64,000 nt of DNA from Desulfuromusa kysingii (GCF_900107645.1 NZ_FNQN01000001.1:80885-144884), one strand, 5' to 3'. Positions 42,590-51,816 are shown, counted from the first letter of the stretch. Numbers and translations: made by a program. Notes: generated by a model from the sequence alone, not told the origin.

Positions 42590-43528
42590 ATGAGTAAAAT
42601 AACACGTAGAAAATTTTTAGCCGGAAGTGCTGCTGGTGGGGCTGCCATGATGATGACCCCGGCCAAGAAAGCATTTGCTGCCGGTTCATTTGAGGGTTTT
42701 CCCGATGGCATGGGCGTGTTGGTGGATTTGACCCGTTGTGTCGGATGTCGTACCTGTGAAGCTGCCTGTAATGTTGAGCAGAAACTTCCTGAGCCTGCGC
42801 TACCATTTGACGATACTTCCGTCTTTGATGAAATGCATCATGGTCAGAAACGACGCACGACTGATAAGGCCTATACGATTGTGAATCGCTATGAGCCAAA
42901 ATCAGCTGACGAACCTCTCTACCGCAAAATTCAATGTAATCATTGTAATGAGCCTGCATGTCTGACGTCATGTTTTGTTAATGCTTACAAAAAGACGCCT
43001 GAAGGTGCTGTTATCTACAATTCCAAAGTATGTGTCGGTTGTCGGAACTGTATGATCGCTTGCCCATTCCACATTCCTGCTTACACCTACAGTTCAGTTT
43101 TAAACCCAGTCATCAAGAAGTGTATCTTCTGTTACGACACGCGTCTGAAAGAGGGGCGGCCACCGGCATGTGTTGAAAGTTGTCCGCAGCAGGTGATGAC
43201 TTTTGGTAAACGGAAAGATCTGATGGTGATTGCTCACGAACGGATCAAAAAGAATCCTGGTAAATATGTTGATCATGTTTACGGTGAAAAGGAAGTTGGC
43301 GGAACCGGATGGTTCTATCTTTCCAATGTTCCCTTTGAAGAAGCTGGCTTTGATGTCAACCTGCCGAAAAAGCCGATTATCGATAACGTCAAAGATTTCC
43401 TGGCCATCGTGCCTATGGTCTTGACGATCTGGCCAGCGCTGTTTACAGGTTTTCACCTGCTTGCAACGAAAGGAAAATCTCACGGTCATGGGGATGATAA
43501 CAGCCACGATAAGCAGGAGGGCCACTGA
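42590..43528 (+). CDS. Tat-exported four-cluster ferredoxin subunit (HybA/NrfC/CbcT-like)
   Basis: A 312-residue protein from ATG 42590 (AAGGAG seven bases upstream). The twin-arginine signal is TRRKFLAGSAAGGAA. Ferredoxin motifs for four [4Fe-4S] clusters are spread over residues 40-200: CVGCRTCEAACN, CNHCNEPACLTSC, CVGCRNCMIACP and CIFCYDTRLKEGRPPACVE. A C-terminal helix (residues about 268-290) anchors it, as in HybA. It passes electrons between the NrfD-type membrane subunit and the cytochrome. Confidence 0.92.
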   Translation: MSKITRRKFLAGSAAGGAAMMMTPAKKAFAAGSFEGFPDGMGVLVDLTRCVGCRTCEAACNVEQKLPEPALPFDDTSVFDEMHHGQKRRTTDKAYTIVNRYEPKSADEPLYRKIQCNHCNEPACLTSCFVNAYKKTPEGAVIYNSKVCVGCRNCMIACPFHIPAYTYSSVLNPVIKKCIFCYDTRLKEGRPPACVESCPQQVMTFGKRKDLMVIAHERIKKNPGKYVDHVYGEKEVGGTGWFYLSNVPFEEAGFDVNLPKKPIIDNVKDFLAIVPMVLTIWPALFTGFHLLATKGKSHGHGDDNSHDKQEGH

Positions 43529-43530
43529 TA

Positions 43531-44787
43531 ATGAAAAAATTAGCAACTTATGGAGTTAAGCCTCACGATGCGGCCCTCAAAGCAGATGGTAAGCAATGGT
43601 CTTTGATGGAAAAACTGCTATTAGGTTTGACCCTCGATCAATACATCGGCCAGGTTTTGCGGAATAAGCTCAACTGGGTTCTTGCCATTATCTTTGCCAT
43701 TGGTATCCCGGTCATTATTTACCGTTTTATTTTCAGTCTTGGTGCGGTGACTCACGCTTCCTATGATTATCCTTGGGGACTGTTCCTTGGTTTTGGTCTC
43801 TTTTGTATGGTGCCGCTGTCGGCTTCCGGTTTTATGCTTGGAACGACTGTGGAAATTTTCGGACGTCATGACTTCGAACCGATAGAACGCCTTGCGTTGC
43901 TCAATGGCTTGCTGGGATACTTCTTCGCCGTTGTCTATCTTCTAGTCGACCTTGGACAACCTTGGCGTCTCTCTTATCCGATGGTTTACTCTTTTGGCCC
44001 TGCTGCCGTTCTCTTTCTGGTTGGCTGGCACGTTGCGACCTATCTGTCTGTGCAGGTTGCCGAAGTGTCAACGGCTTTCTTCGAGTGGATTGGCTTTAAG
44101 CGTGGATACGATTTTATCCGCAAGGGGACTGTTGGTTTAACCGTCGCCGGTATTATCCTTTCCACTTTGCATCAGGGCGCTCTTGGAGCACTGTTTTTGT
44201 ATGCGCCAGGCAAAGTTCACCCGCTTTGGTACTCTTCTGCATTCCAGTGGATTCATTTTTTCACCTCTTCTATCCCCGCTGGTCTGAGTATGGTCATCTG
44301 CGTCAGTACCATTGTTATTTATACGATGAAGTGGCGTTGTGATCAGCGTTTTATCGATAATCTCGACCGGATTACGATTTCATTGGCCAAGGGTGCTGCG
44401 ATGGGCTTGAGCACTTACCTCATTATCAAACTTATTGCTGTTGCGCATGACAATGAGTGGGCTTATCTGGCGACTGGTTGGGGAACCTGGTGGTTGTTGG
44501 AGATCGTCGGCTTCGTTTTTGCCCCGTTGGTTCTTCTCTCCTATGCGATTCGCCACAAACTTGTTGGTTTGTGTCGTGTCGGTGCTTTCTGGGTTGTGGC
44601 AGGAATTATTCTGAATCGCTTGAATACAGCGTTGATTACCTTTAACTGGCAACTTTATCAAGAGATTCCACATAAGTTTGAGATCATTATCAGCGTTACT
44701 ATTTTTGCTATATATGTGACGACTTATCGCTTCATCTTGAATCGTTTGCCGATCCTTTATAAGTTCAAACCGCAAGCGGATGAGTAA
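43531..44787 (+). CDS. NrfD/HybB-type membrane quinone-interacting subunit (CbcU-like)
   Basis: A 418-residue integral membrane protein with about ten helices. SYDYPWGLFLGFGLFCMVPLSA and LLGYFFAVVYLLVDLGQPWR are typical of the NrfD/PsrC/HybB family, which binds quinone without heme. STLHQGALGALFLYAPGKVHPL is a conserved periplasmic loop. It follows the ferredoxin subunit by 2 bp with GGAGGG in that gene's end. It completes a three-part quinone:cytochrome complex. Confidence 0.92.
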   Translation: MKKLATYGVKPHDAALKADGKQWSLMEKLLLGLTLDQYIGQVLRNKLNWVLAIIFAIGIPVIIYRFIFSLGAVTHASYDYPWGLFLGFGLFCMVPLSASGFMLGTTVEIFGRHDFEPIERLALLNGLLGYFFAVVYLLVDLGQPWRLSYPMVYSFGPAAVLFLVGWHVATYLSVQVAEVSTAFFEWIGFKRGYDFIRKGTVGLTVAGIILSTLHQGALGALFLYAPGKVHPLWYSSAFQWIHFFTSSIPAGLSMVICVSTIVIYTMKWRCDQRFIDNLDRITISLAKGAAMGLSTYLIIKLIAVAHDNEWAYLATGWGTWWLLEIVGFVFAPLVLLSYAIRHKLVGLCRVGAFWVVAGIILNRLNTALITFNWQLYQEIPHKFEIIISVTIFAIYVTTYRFILNRLPILYKFKPQADE

Positions 44788-44844
44788 ATAACTTGTTGTG
44801 CCCAGCGACACCTCAACACGTTCTATAGAATAATCGGTTTACCA

Positions 44845-44882
44845 GGCCCTGACGAGTGGATCTCTCTCCATTTGTCAGGGCC
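44845..44882 (+). terminator. Hairpin between the NrfD-type gene and the orphan sensor
   Basis: GGCCCTGAC and GTCAGGGCC form a perfect 9-bp stem; TGGA and TCCA inside the loop can extend it. There is no T-run, so it may be a processing or attenuation element. Confidence 0.5.
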
Positions 44883-44912
44883 GTCTATATCCAACCTTGG
44901 AAGCGAGGGTAT

Positions 44913-45746
44913 ATGTTTGATAACTTGATCGCCAGGGCTATTGTTCCCGTGACGATTGCCGTCACAGGATTTGTTATTTTTGGTTGTTTGCTGCTGTACT
45001 CTTTTATCAAAGCGGATTTGACCGCCTCGGCATTCCTTACTGCAAATAATTGTGCTGATACTGTTGTCAAATCGACAAAATCTGCCATGCTCGAAGATAA
45101 TCAGCAGGCGATACAGAATATTGTTGAAAACATCGGTACCCGGGCTGATGTGAAATTAATCAAAATATATGGTCAAGACGGGAAAACCCGTTATTCCGGG
45201 CGCAATGATTTTGAATCCCTATCAACAACTGCCGAGGCGCATATTGCCAGTTTTTTGGATTCTGAGTTGGGGCAAACAGAGGTGCAACGCCATGAGATAG
45301 ATCATGACAATGGTAATTTGATCATCTCTTTGCCTATTTTCAATGAACCCCAATGTTCAACGGCAGATTGCCATTTTCATGCTGATGAAGAGGAAATTCT
45401 TGGTTTTTTTAGTATCGGCATATCGAGTCACCATCTCGATGAAACGCTGACATTGCTAAGAAACCGGATGATAATTTTTAGCGTTATGGTCTTGTTTTTG
45501 ACCGTTGGCGGTGTGACTGCGCTGTTGAGGATGAACCTGTTTCTGCCTATTTTGCGACTGACTTACAATGCAGAGCAGGCATCTCAGGGCGTTGCGGAGG
45601 CTGATCTGCCGAAATCAGATCATAAGCTTGGAAAATTAAATAGAGATTTTCGCTTAATTGTTAAGCAGCGTGATCAAGCATTGTTGGCTTTAAAAGCTTT
45701 GGAAACCCCAAACAGAAATGTAGACAATGGATCCGATCAAGCATGA
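44913..45746 (+). CDS. Orphan periplasmic sensor-like membrane protein with CX4CH motif, no kinase
   Basis: A 277-residue protein from ATG 44913 (GAGGG upstream). Helices near 9-32 and 186-208 enclose a periplasmic domain containing NEPQCSTADCHFHADEE, nearly the same as NEPSCYTAACHAHSADE in the histidine kinase at 36.7 kb. The CX2CH site of that kinase is missing. After the second helix comes a short HAMP-like coiled segment and the protein ends; there is no transmitter domain. It may sense the same signal and act on another protein. It overlaps the next gene by 20 bp. Confidence 0.75.
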   Translation: MFDNLIARAIVPVTIAVTGFVIFGCLLLYSFIKADLTASAFLTANNCADTVVKSTKSAMLEDNQQAIQNIVENIGTRADVKLIKIYGQDGKTRYSGRNDFESLSTTAEAHIASFLDSELGQTEVQRHEIDHDNGNLIISLPIFNEPQCSTADCHFHADEEEILGFFSIGISSHHLDETLTLLRNRMIIFSVMVLFLTVGGVTALLRMNLFLPILRLTYNAEQASQGVAEADLPKSDHKLGKLNRDFRLIVKQRDQALLALKALETPNRNVDNGSDQA

Positions 45747-46239
45747 AACAGAAGATCCTCTGCCGGACATTAATCCTCTACGTGAACAGGTTAAGACAAA
45801 GATTAAAAAACTAGAGTTACTCTCTAGTACCGGCCTTTGGATTCTTGCCCTTTTTACGATGCTGAGTATGGGGGCATTTCGCAACTTTGATTTTCTGCCG
45901 CCATTAAGCGATAGTCTACGTGCCGCTTTGGGGACGGGACCGCCTGTTAAATATATTAATGGGGCTTTAGTTGTTTATGGATTCTCGGCGATCATATTAA
46001 TTCTGACTCAAATGGCGAGTGATAAGAAGCCCCGTGGTGCCTTAGGCCATTTTGGTTATCTTGGTGCCTTTTACCTTTTTTATCATTTTTCCGCAGGGTT
46101 GGCTGAAAACTTCTGGGCAATTTTTGCGGTTGGTTTGACCATCTTGGGGTTGCATAGCTATCATGTCTGGAACTACTACCACGAAAGAATTCAAGAGCAG
46201 ACAGAGATATTGCATGAGTTGGATAAACTTATGGATTGA
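45727..46239 (+). CDS. Membrane protein of unknown function
   Basis: A 170-residue protein with about four helices, a charged N-terminus with a coiled segment (LREQVKTKIKKLELL) and a C-terminal coiled coil (HERIQEQTEILHELDKLMD). No family recognised. The overlap with the orphan sensor suggests the two work together. A strong terminator follows at the stop codon. Confidence 0.7.
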   Translation: MDPIKHETEDPLPDINPLREQVKTKIKKLELLSSTGLWILALFTMLSMGAFRNFDFLPPLSDSLRAALGTGPPVKYINGALVVYGFSAIILILTQMASDKKPRGALGHFGYLGAFYLFYHFSAGLAENFWAIFAVGLTILGLHSYHVWNYYHERIQEQTEILHELDKLMD

Positions 46240-46268
46240 AAACCCGTTCAGAGCGAACGGGTTTTTTG
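46239..46268. terminator. Terminator between convergent genes
   Basis: AAAACCCGTTC and GAACGGGTTTT form an 11-bp stem with a 5-nt loop and are followed by further Ts. It ends the cytochrome/NrfD cluster and may also serve ppiC from the other side. Confidence 0.92.
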
Positions 46269-46281
46269 TTGTCAAGGTCGC

Positions 46282-46563
46282 TCAGTCTGTCCTGTCAGTG
46301 ATCTCAATAAGGTGATAGCCAAATTGGGTTTTGACTGGACCCAGAACTTTTCCAACTTCTCCACTGAAAACAACATCATCAAATTCTTTAACCATTTGTC
46401 CCGGGGTGAATTCACCTAAGGCTCCACCTTGCTTTCCTGAAGGACACTTAGAATGTTGCTGAGCTACTTTTTCAAAATCGGCCCCAGCTTCGATTTCTGT
46501 TTTAAGGTCATTGCACTGTTCCTCAGTAGGAACGAGGATGTGACGTGCGCTCGCTTTTGCCAT
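46282..46563 (-). CDS. ppiC: Peptidyl-prolyl cis-trans isomerase, parvulin type
   Basis: A 93-residue protein, the exact size of E. coli PpiC. ATG 46563 has AAGGAG ten bases upstream. ASARHILVPTEEQ, CPSGKQGGALGEFTPGQMV, FDDVVFSGEVGKVLGPVKTQ and FGYHLIEI make a complete parvulin domain with the active-site His residues. It is cytoplasmic, with no signal. It stands alone. Confidence 0.93.
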   Translation of the reverse strand: MAKASARHILVPTEEQCNDLKTEIEAGADFEKVAQQHSKCPSGKQGGALGEFTPGQMVKEFDDVVFSGEVGKVLGPVKTQFGYHLIEITDRTD

Positions 46564-46753
46564 AGTTTGTAATCTCCTTGTTGTGGGTGTTCGCTCTGTC
46601 AAGATATTCCCGAGTTGAAGTTATGGAAAGGTTCGCTCGGAACGTCTATCGTAAGGCTATTTTGGAGCAGTTTCGCAAATCATGCAACCTTCAACGGCCA
46701 TTAGTTGTAAAGGTGGTTGATCGATATGGGTTCAAGTCGGTCAACGTTCTGAA

Positions 46754-47410
46754 TCATGCTTTTCTAGCTGAACCCCGAATGGTCCGACGTACAAATGATG
46801 GCGTTCCTGCCATTGGTGCTTCAATACACCGCTCGATCTCAAGCCCTGAGGTCTGGATGGCTACAGCGGTGTCACGAGTCAGACGACAGTTCCCAGCACA
46901 AAGACTCCAGAAAGGTTCAACTCTGCGTTGCCAGTGTAAAGTCTGGGGATGGTCGGAGGCCACATGTTCGAGAAAAAGAAGAGTCCCCTGGGGACGGAGT
47001 AAGCGGTAGATCTCGCTGAGGCTTCTGCTCAGGTCTGGGACGGAGCAGAGAACCAAGGTTGAGACAATGGTGTCAAATGAAGAATCCGGCATGCCGGTGG
47101 TTTCAATCTCCCAGGAGGTGATGTGGACCGGGATTGTTGGCGTCGTGAGGTTTTTTTTCTGCAGAATTCTACGCATCTGCGGATCGGGCTCGCTCAAAGT
47201 GAGTTGTGCAATATGTCCAGGGTAGTGTTGCAGGTTAACGCCCGTACCTGCTCCAATTTCCAACACGTTGCCTCGGGCTTGAGAAAGCAAGTTGCTTCGC
47301 CACTGCTGCAAGCACCTTTTTTCGGTGTTACGCATGGCGAAATCATAGCTTTTAGCCAGCAAGTAAGAATGCACTTTTTTCAGCAAAATAGGTGTCTCTC
47401 TTGAGTTCAT
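46754..47410 (-). CDS. Class I SAM-dependent methyltransferase
   Basis: A 218-residue protein from ATG 47410; a longer frame to 47491 is possible but unlikely. SAM-binding motif I is NVLEIGAGTGVNLQHYP; acidic motif II is TLSEPDPQM; TIVSTLVLCSVPD and GTLLFLEHVASD follow. It resembles METTL7-like and UbiE-like small methyltransferases. Substrate unknown. It is divergent from the ABC exporter. Confidence 0.83.
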   Translation of the reverse strand: MNSRETPILLKKVHSYLLAKSYDFAMRNTEKRCLQQWRSNLLSQARGNVLEIGAGTGVNLQHYPGHIAQLTLSEPDPQMRRILQKKNLTTPTIPVHITSWEIETTGMPDSSFDTIVSTLVLCSVPDLSRSLSEIYRLLRPQGTLLFLEHVASDHPQTLHWQRRVEPFWSLCAGNCRLTRDTAVAIQTSGLEIERCIEAPMAGTPSFVRRTIRGSARKA

Positions 47411-47544
47411 CCGACCTGAATATCGAGGTGGGCATATTTTTATGATGGTGGAGTTTGCCTGCTCTGTCAAGACGTTGCGAAACATTGTCAAATTGTTGTT
47501 CCTGGCCCCTTGTCAGCACGTGCATGCGGTTGTATATTCGCGCA

Positions 47545-48459
47545 ATGGATGCACTTGTTATAAAAAAACTATGTAAGTCTTTTGATGATGTCCCTGTGGT
47601 TAAGGGGGTGGATTTTGCGATCAAAGAGGGTGAAATCTTCGGTTTGTTAGGACCTAATGGGGCCGGGAAGAGCACTACGATCAATATGATTGCAGGCGTT
47701 GTTCGTCTGGGCTCGGGCAGTATCACTGCCTTTGGTTATGATAACCAGAAGGACTACCGTTATACTCGCAGAATGCTGGGCGTTGTTCATCAGGAGATTG
47801 TTATTGACAACTTTTTCACTGTGAATCAGGCCTTGCGGATGCACGCTGGGTATTATGGGGTAAAGGACGATCCCGCCTGGCGCCACCTGCTGGTTGACCG
47901 TCTCGGATTAAAGCCACACTTGAATAAAGTTATGTTGAAGTTGTCGGGTGGCCTCAAGCGTCGCTTTATGATTGCCAAGGCGTTGATTCATCGACCACGC
48001 TTGTTGATTCTCGATGAACCCACGGCGGGGGTTGACGTTGAACTGCGCCATGGCTTATGGGCGTTTGTGCGAGAAATCAACCAGCAAGGGACAACCATAC
48101 TATTGACAACTCATTATCTCGAAGAGGCTGAACAAATGTGTGACCGAGTCGGGATTATGAACCATGGAGAGTTGATCGCCCTTGAAAACACGCAGGCATT
48201 GATCCGGCGTTTGGCCAATCGACAATTGAGTCTCTGGTTGGACAATCCGCTCCTTGTCCCTCCCGCAGGGTTGGAGCAATACTCTCCAAAGCTCAAAGAG
48301 GAAGGTATGCTGCTGTTGTTACATTTGCCCTCTGGTGAAGGGGCTGGTCCTGTTTTGCGGAAACTTACCGAGTCAGGCATGAGGATTCGAGATGTTGAAA
48401 CGGAGCAGAGCGGGTTGGAAGAAATTTTTATCCACCTGACCGGACTGGAAGGGGGGTAG
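47545..48459 (+). CDS. ABC exporter ATP-binding protein (ABC-2 type, NodI/DrrA-like)
   Basis: A 304-residue protein; I start it at ATG 47545, though no ribosome site is clear and an in-frame ATG 21 bp upstream is possible. Walker A GPNGAGKSTTIN, signature LSGGLKRRFMIAKAL (with GGLKR instead of the usual GGQ-type), Walker B LLILDEPTAGVD and the switch TTHYLEEAE are intact. The C-terminal 80 residues are the NodI/DrrA tail. It drives the permease encoded 6 bp downstream. Confidence 0.93.
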   Translation: MDALVIKKLCKSFDDVPVVKGVDFAIKEGEIFGLLGPNGAGKSTTINMIAGVVRLGSGSITAFGYDNQKDYRYTRRMLGVVHQEIVIDNFFTVNQALRMHAGYYGVKDDPAWRHLLVDRLGLKPHLNKVMLKLSGGLKRRFMIAKALIHRPRLLILDEPTAGVDVELRHGLWAFVREINQQGTTILLTTHYLEEAEQMCDRVGIMNHGELIALENTQALIRRLANRQLSLWLDNPLLVPPAGLEQYSPKLKEEGMLLLLHLPSGEGAGPVLRKLTESGMRIRDVETEQSGLEEIFIHLTGLEGG

Positions 48460-48465
48460 TTGGTT

Positions 48466-49248
48466 ATGAGTGCGGATTCTAAATATTATCCCTGGCTTCC
48501 CTTTGTTACTTTGCTGCGCAAGGAGATTCTCCGTTTTATGCGGGTGTCTACGCAGACTCTTCTGACCCCTATTGTGACCGCTTCCCTCTATCTTTTTGTC
48601 TTCGGAGCGACCCTTGGGGATCGACTCCATGTGCTGCCCGGATTCAGCTACGCTCAGTTTGTTGTTCCGGGATTGATTATTATGGGGGTGATTAATAATA
48701 CCTTTGCTAACACCTCATCCTCTTTGTTCATGTCGCGGTACCTCGGTGGGATTGTCGATCTGCTGGTCACCCCTGTGAGCCCACCACAGTTTATCATGGC
48801 CTACACGCTAGCGGCGATGTTACGTGGATTGCTGGTTGGAACAGTTGTCTGGCTGATTTCCACTGTCTTTGCTGCGCTGCCTTGGGAATCCCCCTTGTTG
48901 GCTGTCCTTATGGCCGTTATTGCCAGCTTTTTGTTTGCCCAGTTCGGGTTGATCGCTGCTATTTATGCCCATAACTTTGATACTCTTTCGATGTACAGTA
49001 ACTTCTTGATTCTGCCGCTGGTTTATCTTGGTGGCGTTTTTTACCCCATTTCTATTCTCCCTGATCCGTGGGGGACTTTCTCCTATCTCAATCCCTTGTT
49101 TTATTTGATAGACGGATTTCGACATGCCATCATTGGTGTCGGTGACACCAGTTATCTTGTCGCATTTGGAGTGAGTTTTGGCATTGCTACCATCTTGTTT
49201 TTCTGGGCTGCGTGGTTGATTGGCAAGGGGTATCGTTTGCGCGCCTGA
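48466..49248 (+). CDS. ABC-2 type exporter permease
   Basis: A 260-residue protein from ATG 48466 with GGGGGG upstream. Six helices with the ABC-2 signature region (ILPLVYLGGVFYPISILPDP, then LNPLFYLIDGFRHAIIG) near the C-terminus. It resembles NodJ and similar drug or polysaccharide exporters. The cargo is unknown. It is paired with the ATPase and followed 26 bp later by hslO. Confidence 0.92.
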   Translation: MSADSKYYPWLPFVTLLRKEILRFMRVSTQTLLTPIVTASLYLFVFGATLGDRLHVLPGFSYAQFVVPGLIIMGVINNTFANTSSSLFMSRYLGGIVDLLVTPVSPPQFIMAYTLAAMLRGLLVGTVVWLISTVFAALPWESPLLAVLMAVIASFLFAQFGLIAAIYAHNFDTLSMYSNFLILPLVYLGGVFYPISILPDPWGTFSYLNPLFYLIDGFRHAIIGVGDTSYLVAFGVSFGIATILFFWAAWLIGKGYRLRA

Positions 49249-49274
49249 TTTTGAGAAACATTAAGGATGATAAA

Positions 49275-50150
49275 ATGGAAGATTATTTGCTTCGGGTGGT
49301 CAGCCCTGATGGGATGTTTCGTGCCGCAGCAACGGTATCGACGCAACTGGTGCGCACCGTTTGTGAAAAGCAGCAGACCGATTATACCGCGACAGTCGCG
49401 CTGGGACGGTTGTTGACTGGCGGGGCGCTGCTGGGGTGCTTGCTAAAGGGGGAGCAACGGCTTGCTTTGGTTATGGAGGGAAATGGTCCTTTGGGGAAGG
49501 TTAGCGTTGAGGCTGATGCCCGAGGGAGGGTTCGCGGGACGGTCCGCAATCCAGTTGCAGGTTTGCCCCCGGTAGCAGGGCGATTTGATGTTGCTGGCGC
49601 TATCGGTCGTGCTGGATTTCTGCATGTGTGGAAAGATCTGGGACTGAAAAAACCGTACCAAAGCATGCTGCAATTACAGAGTAGTGAAGTTGCAGAAGAT
49701 TTGGCGTGGTATTTAACCAGCTCAGAGCAGGTTCCATCAAGTCTCGGTCTGGGAGTCGAGCTGGATGTTGACGGTCGGGTTGCCGTTGCCGGAGGGTTTC
49801 TGGTGCAGACTCTGCCGAATGCGGATTCTGACAAGGTGGATCTCCTCAGTGAAAGGATAAAGGCGTTGCCACCGACGACCACACTCTTCAAGCAGGGAAT
49901 GAATCCTGCGGAGATTCTCGGAGAAATATTTTCCTCTGCCGATTTTAGTATTGAACAGCAAATTCCTTTACAGTTCTACTGCCCATGCAACCAGCAGCAG
50001 ATCGAGAAAATGTTACTTGGTCTTGGTGCTGAGGAGCTGCGTTCTCTGACTGAAGAGAACGATCCGGTTGAGGTTGTTTGCGAATATTGCCGTCATCATT
50101 ACCGCTTTAACCGAAAGCAGATGTCTGAGCTAATCGAAATGGCAAAATGA
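49275..50150 (+). CDS. hslO: Redox-regulated chaperone Hsp33
   Basis: A 291-residue protein from ATG 49275 behind AAGGA. The N-terminal domain has LLTGGALLGCLLKGEQRLAL and DARGRVRGTVRNP. The C-terminal zinc switch has all four cysteines: CPC early and CEYC late. Oxidation forms disulfides, releases zinc and activates holdase function. It may be co-transcribed with the exporter genes. Confidence 0.96.
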   Translation: MEDYLLRVVSPDGMFRAAATVSTQLVRTVCEKQQTDYTATVALGRLLTGGALLGCLLKGEQRLALVMEGNGPLGKVSVEADARGRVRGTVRNPVAGLPPVAGRFDVAGAIGRAGFLHVWKDLGLKKPYQSMLQLQSSEVAEDLAWYLTSSEQVPSSLGLGVELDVDGRVAVAGGFLVQTLPNADSDKVDLLSERIKALPPTTTLFKQGMNPAEILGEIFSSADFSIEQQIPLQFYCPCNQQQIEKMLLGLGAEELRSLTEENDPVEVVCEYCRHHYRFNRKQMSELIEMAK

Positions 50151-50272
50151 CAGCAAATATTGTCTCTGCCGTCCTTCTGTAACGGCTAAAGTAATACCGG
50201 CAAAAAAAATATCTTCAGCTGAAAACTGCTGTAATATCAAATGTCAACCATATAACCCCAGACATCATAATT

Positions 50273-50285
50273 GCATACAGTATAC
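50273..50285. promoter_or_regulatory. GYATACWGTATAC palindrome, copy 3 (nuo operon)
   Basis: GCATACAGTATAC lies 10 bp upstream of the -35 box of the nuo promoter. Read on the minus strand it matches copy 2 in 12 of 13 core positions and in the flanks (ACC left, AATT right). Confidence 0.7.
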
Positions 50286-50295
50286 GGTATTTCTC

Positions 50296-50324
50296 TTGAC
50301 ATATCAGGGGAATTATCCTAGTTT
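50296..50324 (+). promoter_or_regulatory. nuo operon promoter
   Basis: A perfect TTGACA and a weak TAGTTT are spaced 17 bp. The weak -10 may mean the promoter needs help from the factor that binds the adjacent palindrome. Confidence 0.55.
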
Positions 50325-50404
50325 TTCACACGCTGCGGAGGATGCTGACAGCTTGTCAGTTGCAGTTGAATGGTTTGGTCTCTTCTAAGGAAGGAGCGGT
50401 TTTT

Positions 50405-50761
50405 ATGCTGGAAACTTATCTGCCGATTCTTGTTGTTATCGGAATCGCATTTGCTTTTGCACTTGGATCGGTTGTTCTATCCCGACTCATTGGGGTGAAA
50501 AAGCCAAGTGAGGTCAAGTTGGCCCCCTACGAATGTGGGATGCCCATCATTGGCTCAGCGCAAGAACGATTCTCAATAAAATTTTACATTGTCGCGATGC
50601 TTTTTATCCTCTTCGATATTGAAGCTGTTTTCCTCTACCCTTGGGCTGTGATGTTTAAGCGCCTTGGGATTTTCGGCTTTGTGGAGATGGGGGTATTTGT
50701 CGTCATTCTTCTCGTCGGCTTTGTCTATGTATGGAAAAAAGGAGCTCTGGAATGGGAGTAG
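50405..50761 (+). CDS. nuoA: NADH-quinone oxidoreductase subunit A
   Basis: A 118-residue membrane protein with three helices, from ATG 50405 (AAGGAG upstream). [33 protein letters not shown] and FLYPWAV are family marks. It belongs to the hinge between the membrane and peripheral arms of complex I. It overlaps nuoB by 10 bp. Confidence 0.96.
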   Translation: MLETYLPILVVIGIAFAFALGSVVLSRLIGVKKPSEVKLAPYECGMPIIGSAQERFSIKFYIVAMLFILFDIEAVFLYPWAVMFKRLGIFGFVEMGVFVVILLVGFVYVWKKGALEWE

Positions 50762-51270
50762 AGCAACCAAAAACGCTCGGTAGCGGATTTGTTACCACGA
50801 GTTTGGACAAGTTAGTCAACTGGTCACGGGCAAGTTCTATGTGGCCCATGACTTTTGGTTTAGCATGCTGTGCTATTGAAATGATGGCAACTGGTGCCGC
50901 TCGGTTTGACCTTGACCGTCTCGGGATTCTTTTTCGTGCATCACCACGTCAGGCTGATGTCATTATCATTGCTGGGACTGTCACCAAGAAAATGGTTCCT
51001 GTTATTAAGACTGTTTACGAACAGATGCCTGAACCACGCTACGTTATCGCGATGGGAGCTTGCGCTTCATCGGGGGGGATTTTCGACACTTACAGTACGG
51101 TCCAGGGCGTTGATGAATTTCTGCCGGTTGATGTCTATATTCCCGGCTGCCCACCGCGTCCAGAAGGTCTCCTCTATGGCTTGATGAAACTGCAGGATAA
51201 AATCAGGGCAGAGCGGAATACCTTTGGTGCTGCAATTGGTGTCGGTGACGTCATTCACAACAAGGCCTGA
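50752..51270 (+). CDS. nuoB: NADH-quinone oxidoreductase subunit B
   Basis: A 172-residue protein from ATG 50752. The N2 [4Fe-4S] ligands are seen in [11 protein letters not shown] (two adjacent Cys), [10 protein letters not shown] and [11 protein letters not shown]. This cluster passes electrons to quinone. [19 protein letters not shown] is also typical. Confidence 0.97.
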   Translation: MGVEQPKTLGSGFVTTSLDKLVNWSRASSMWPMTFGLACCAIEMMATGAARFDLDRLGILFRASPRQADVIIIAGTVTKKMVPVIKTVYEQMPEPRYVIAMGACASSGGIFDTYSTVQGVDEFLPVDVYIPGCPPRPEGLLYGLMKLQDKIRAERNTFGAAIGVGDVIHNKA

Positions 51271-51297
51271 TGGCCAGTTGAATAATAGGAAGAATCA

Positions 51298-51780
51298 ATG
51301 AGTGCTCAAGCAATTGTTGAAAAATTAAAAGCAAAATTCTCTGCAGAGATTCTGGATGTTGTCGAGTTTCGTGGAGAGACCACTGTTACTGTGAAAAAAG
51401 AGCAGATTGTTGCTATCTGCACGTTCATGCGTGACGATTTTGGTTACAATCTGCTGTGTGACCTTTGTGGGGTCGATTATATGGGGCAAACACCACGGTT
51501 CATGATGGTCTATAACCTCTATAATATTACTACAAAGGAGCGGTTTCGCATCAAGGCTCCGGTTGCAGAAGAGGGTGCCAATATTGATACCGTGAGCAGT
51601 GTCTGGGGAACAGCCAATTGGCATGAACGGGAGTGTTGGGATCTGTTGGGCATTAAGTTCAACAATCATCCTGATATGAGGCGTATTCTGATGCCGGCTG
51701 ACTGGGAAGGCCACCCATTACGCAAGGATTATCCCGTACAGGGGCCTGACCGTGAACCCTATAAGGGACGACTTTCCTAA
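51298..51780 (+). CDS. nuoC: NADH-quinone oxidoreductase subunit C
   Basis: A 160-residue protein from ATG 51298. VWGTANWHERECWDLLGI and FNNHPDMRRILMPADWEGHP, then LRKDYPVQGP, form the 30-kDa subunit signature. It is separate from nuoD, unlike the fused form of E. coli. Confidence 0.97.
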   Translation: MSAQAIVEKLKAKFSAEILDVVEFRGETTVTVKKEQIVAICTFMRDDFGYNLLCDLCGVDYMGQTPRFMMVYNLYNITTKERFRIKAPVAEEGANIDTVSSVWGTANWHERECWDLLGIKFNNHPDMRRILMPADWEGHPLRKDYPVQGPDREPYKGRLS

Positions 51781-51816
51781 CCAACGCTATAATTCCTTAA
51801 TCGGACGAGGCATATA

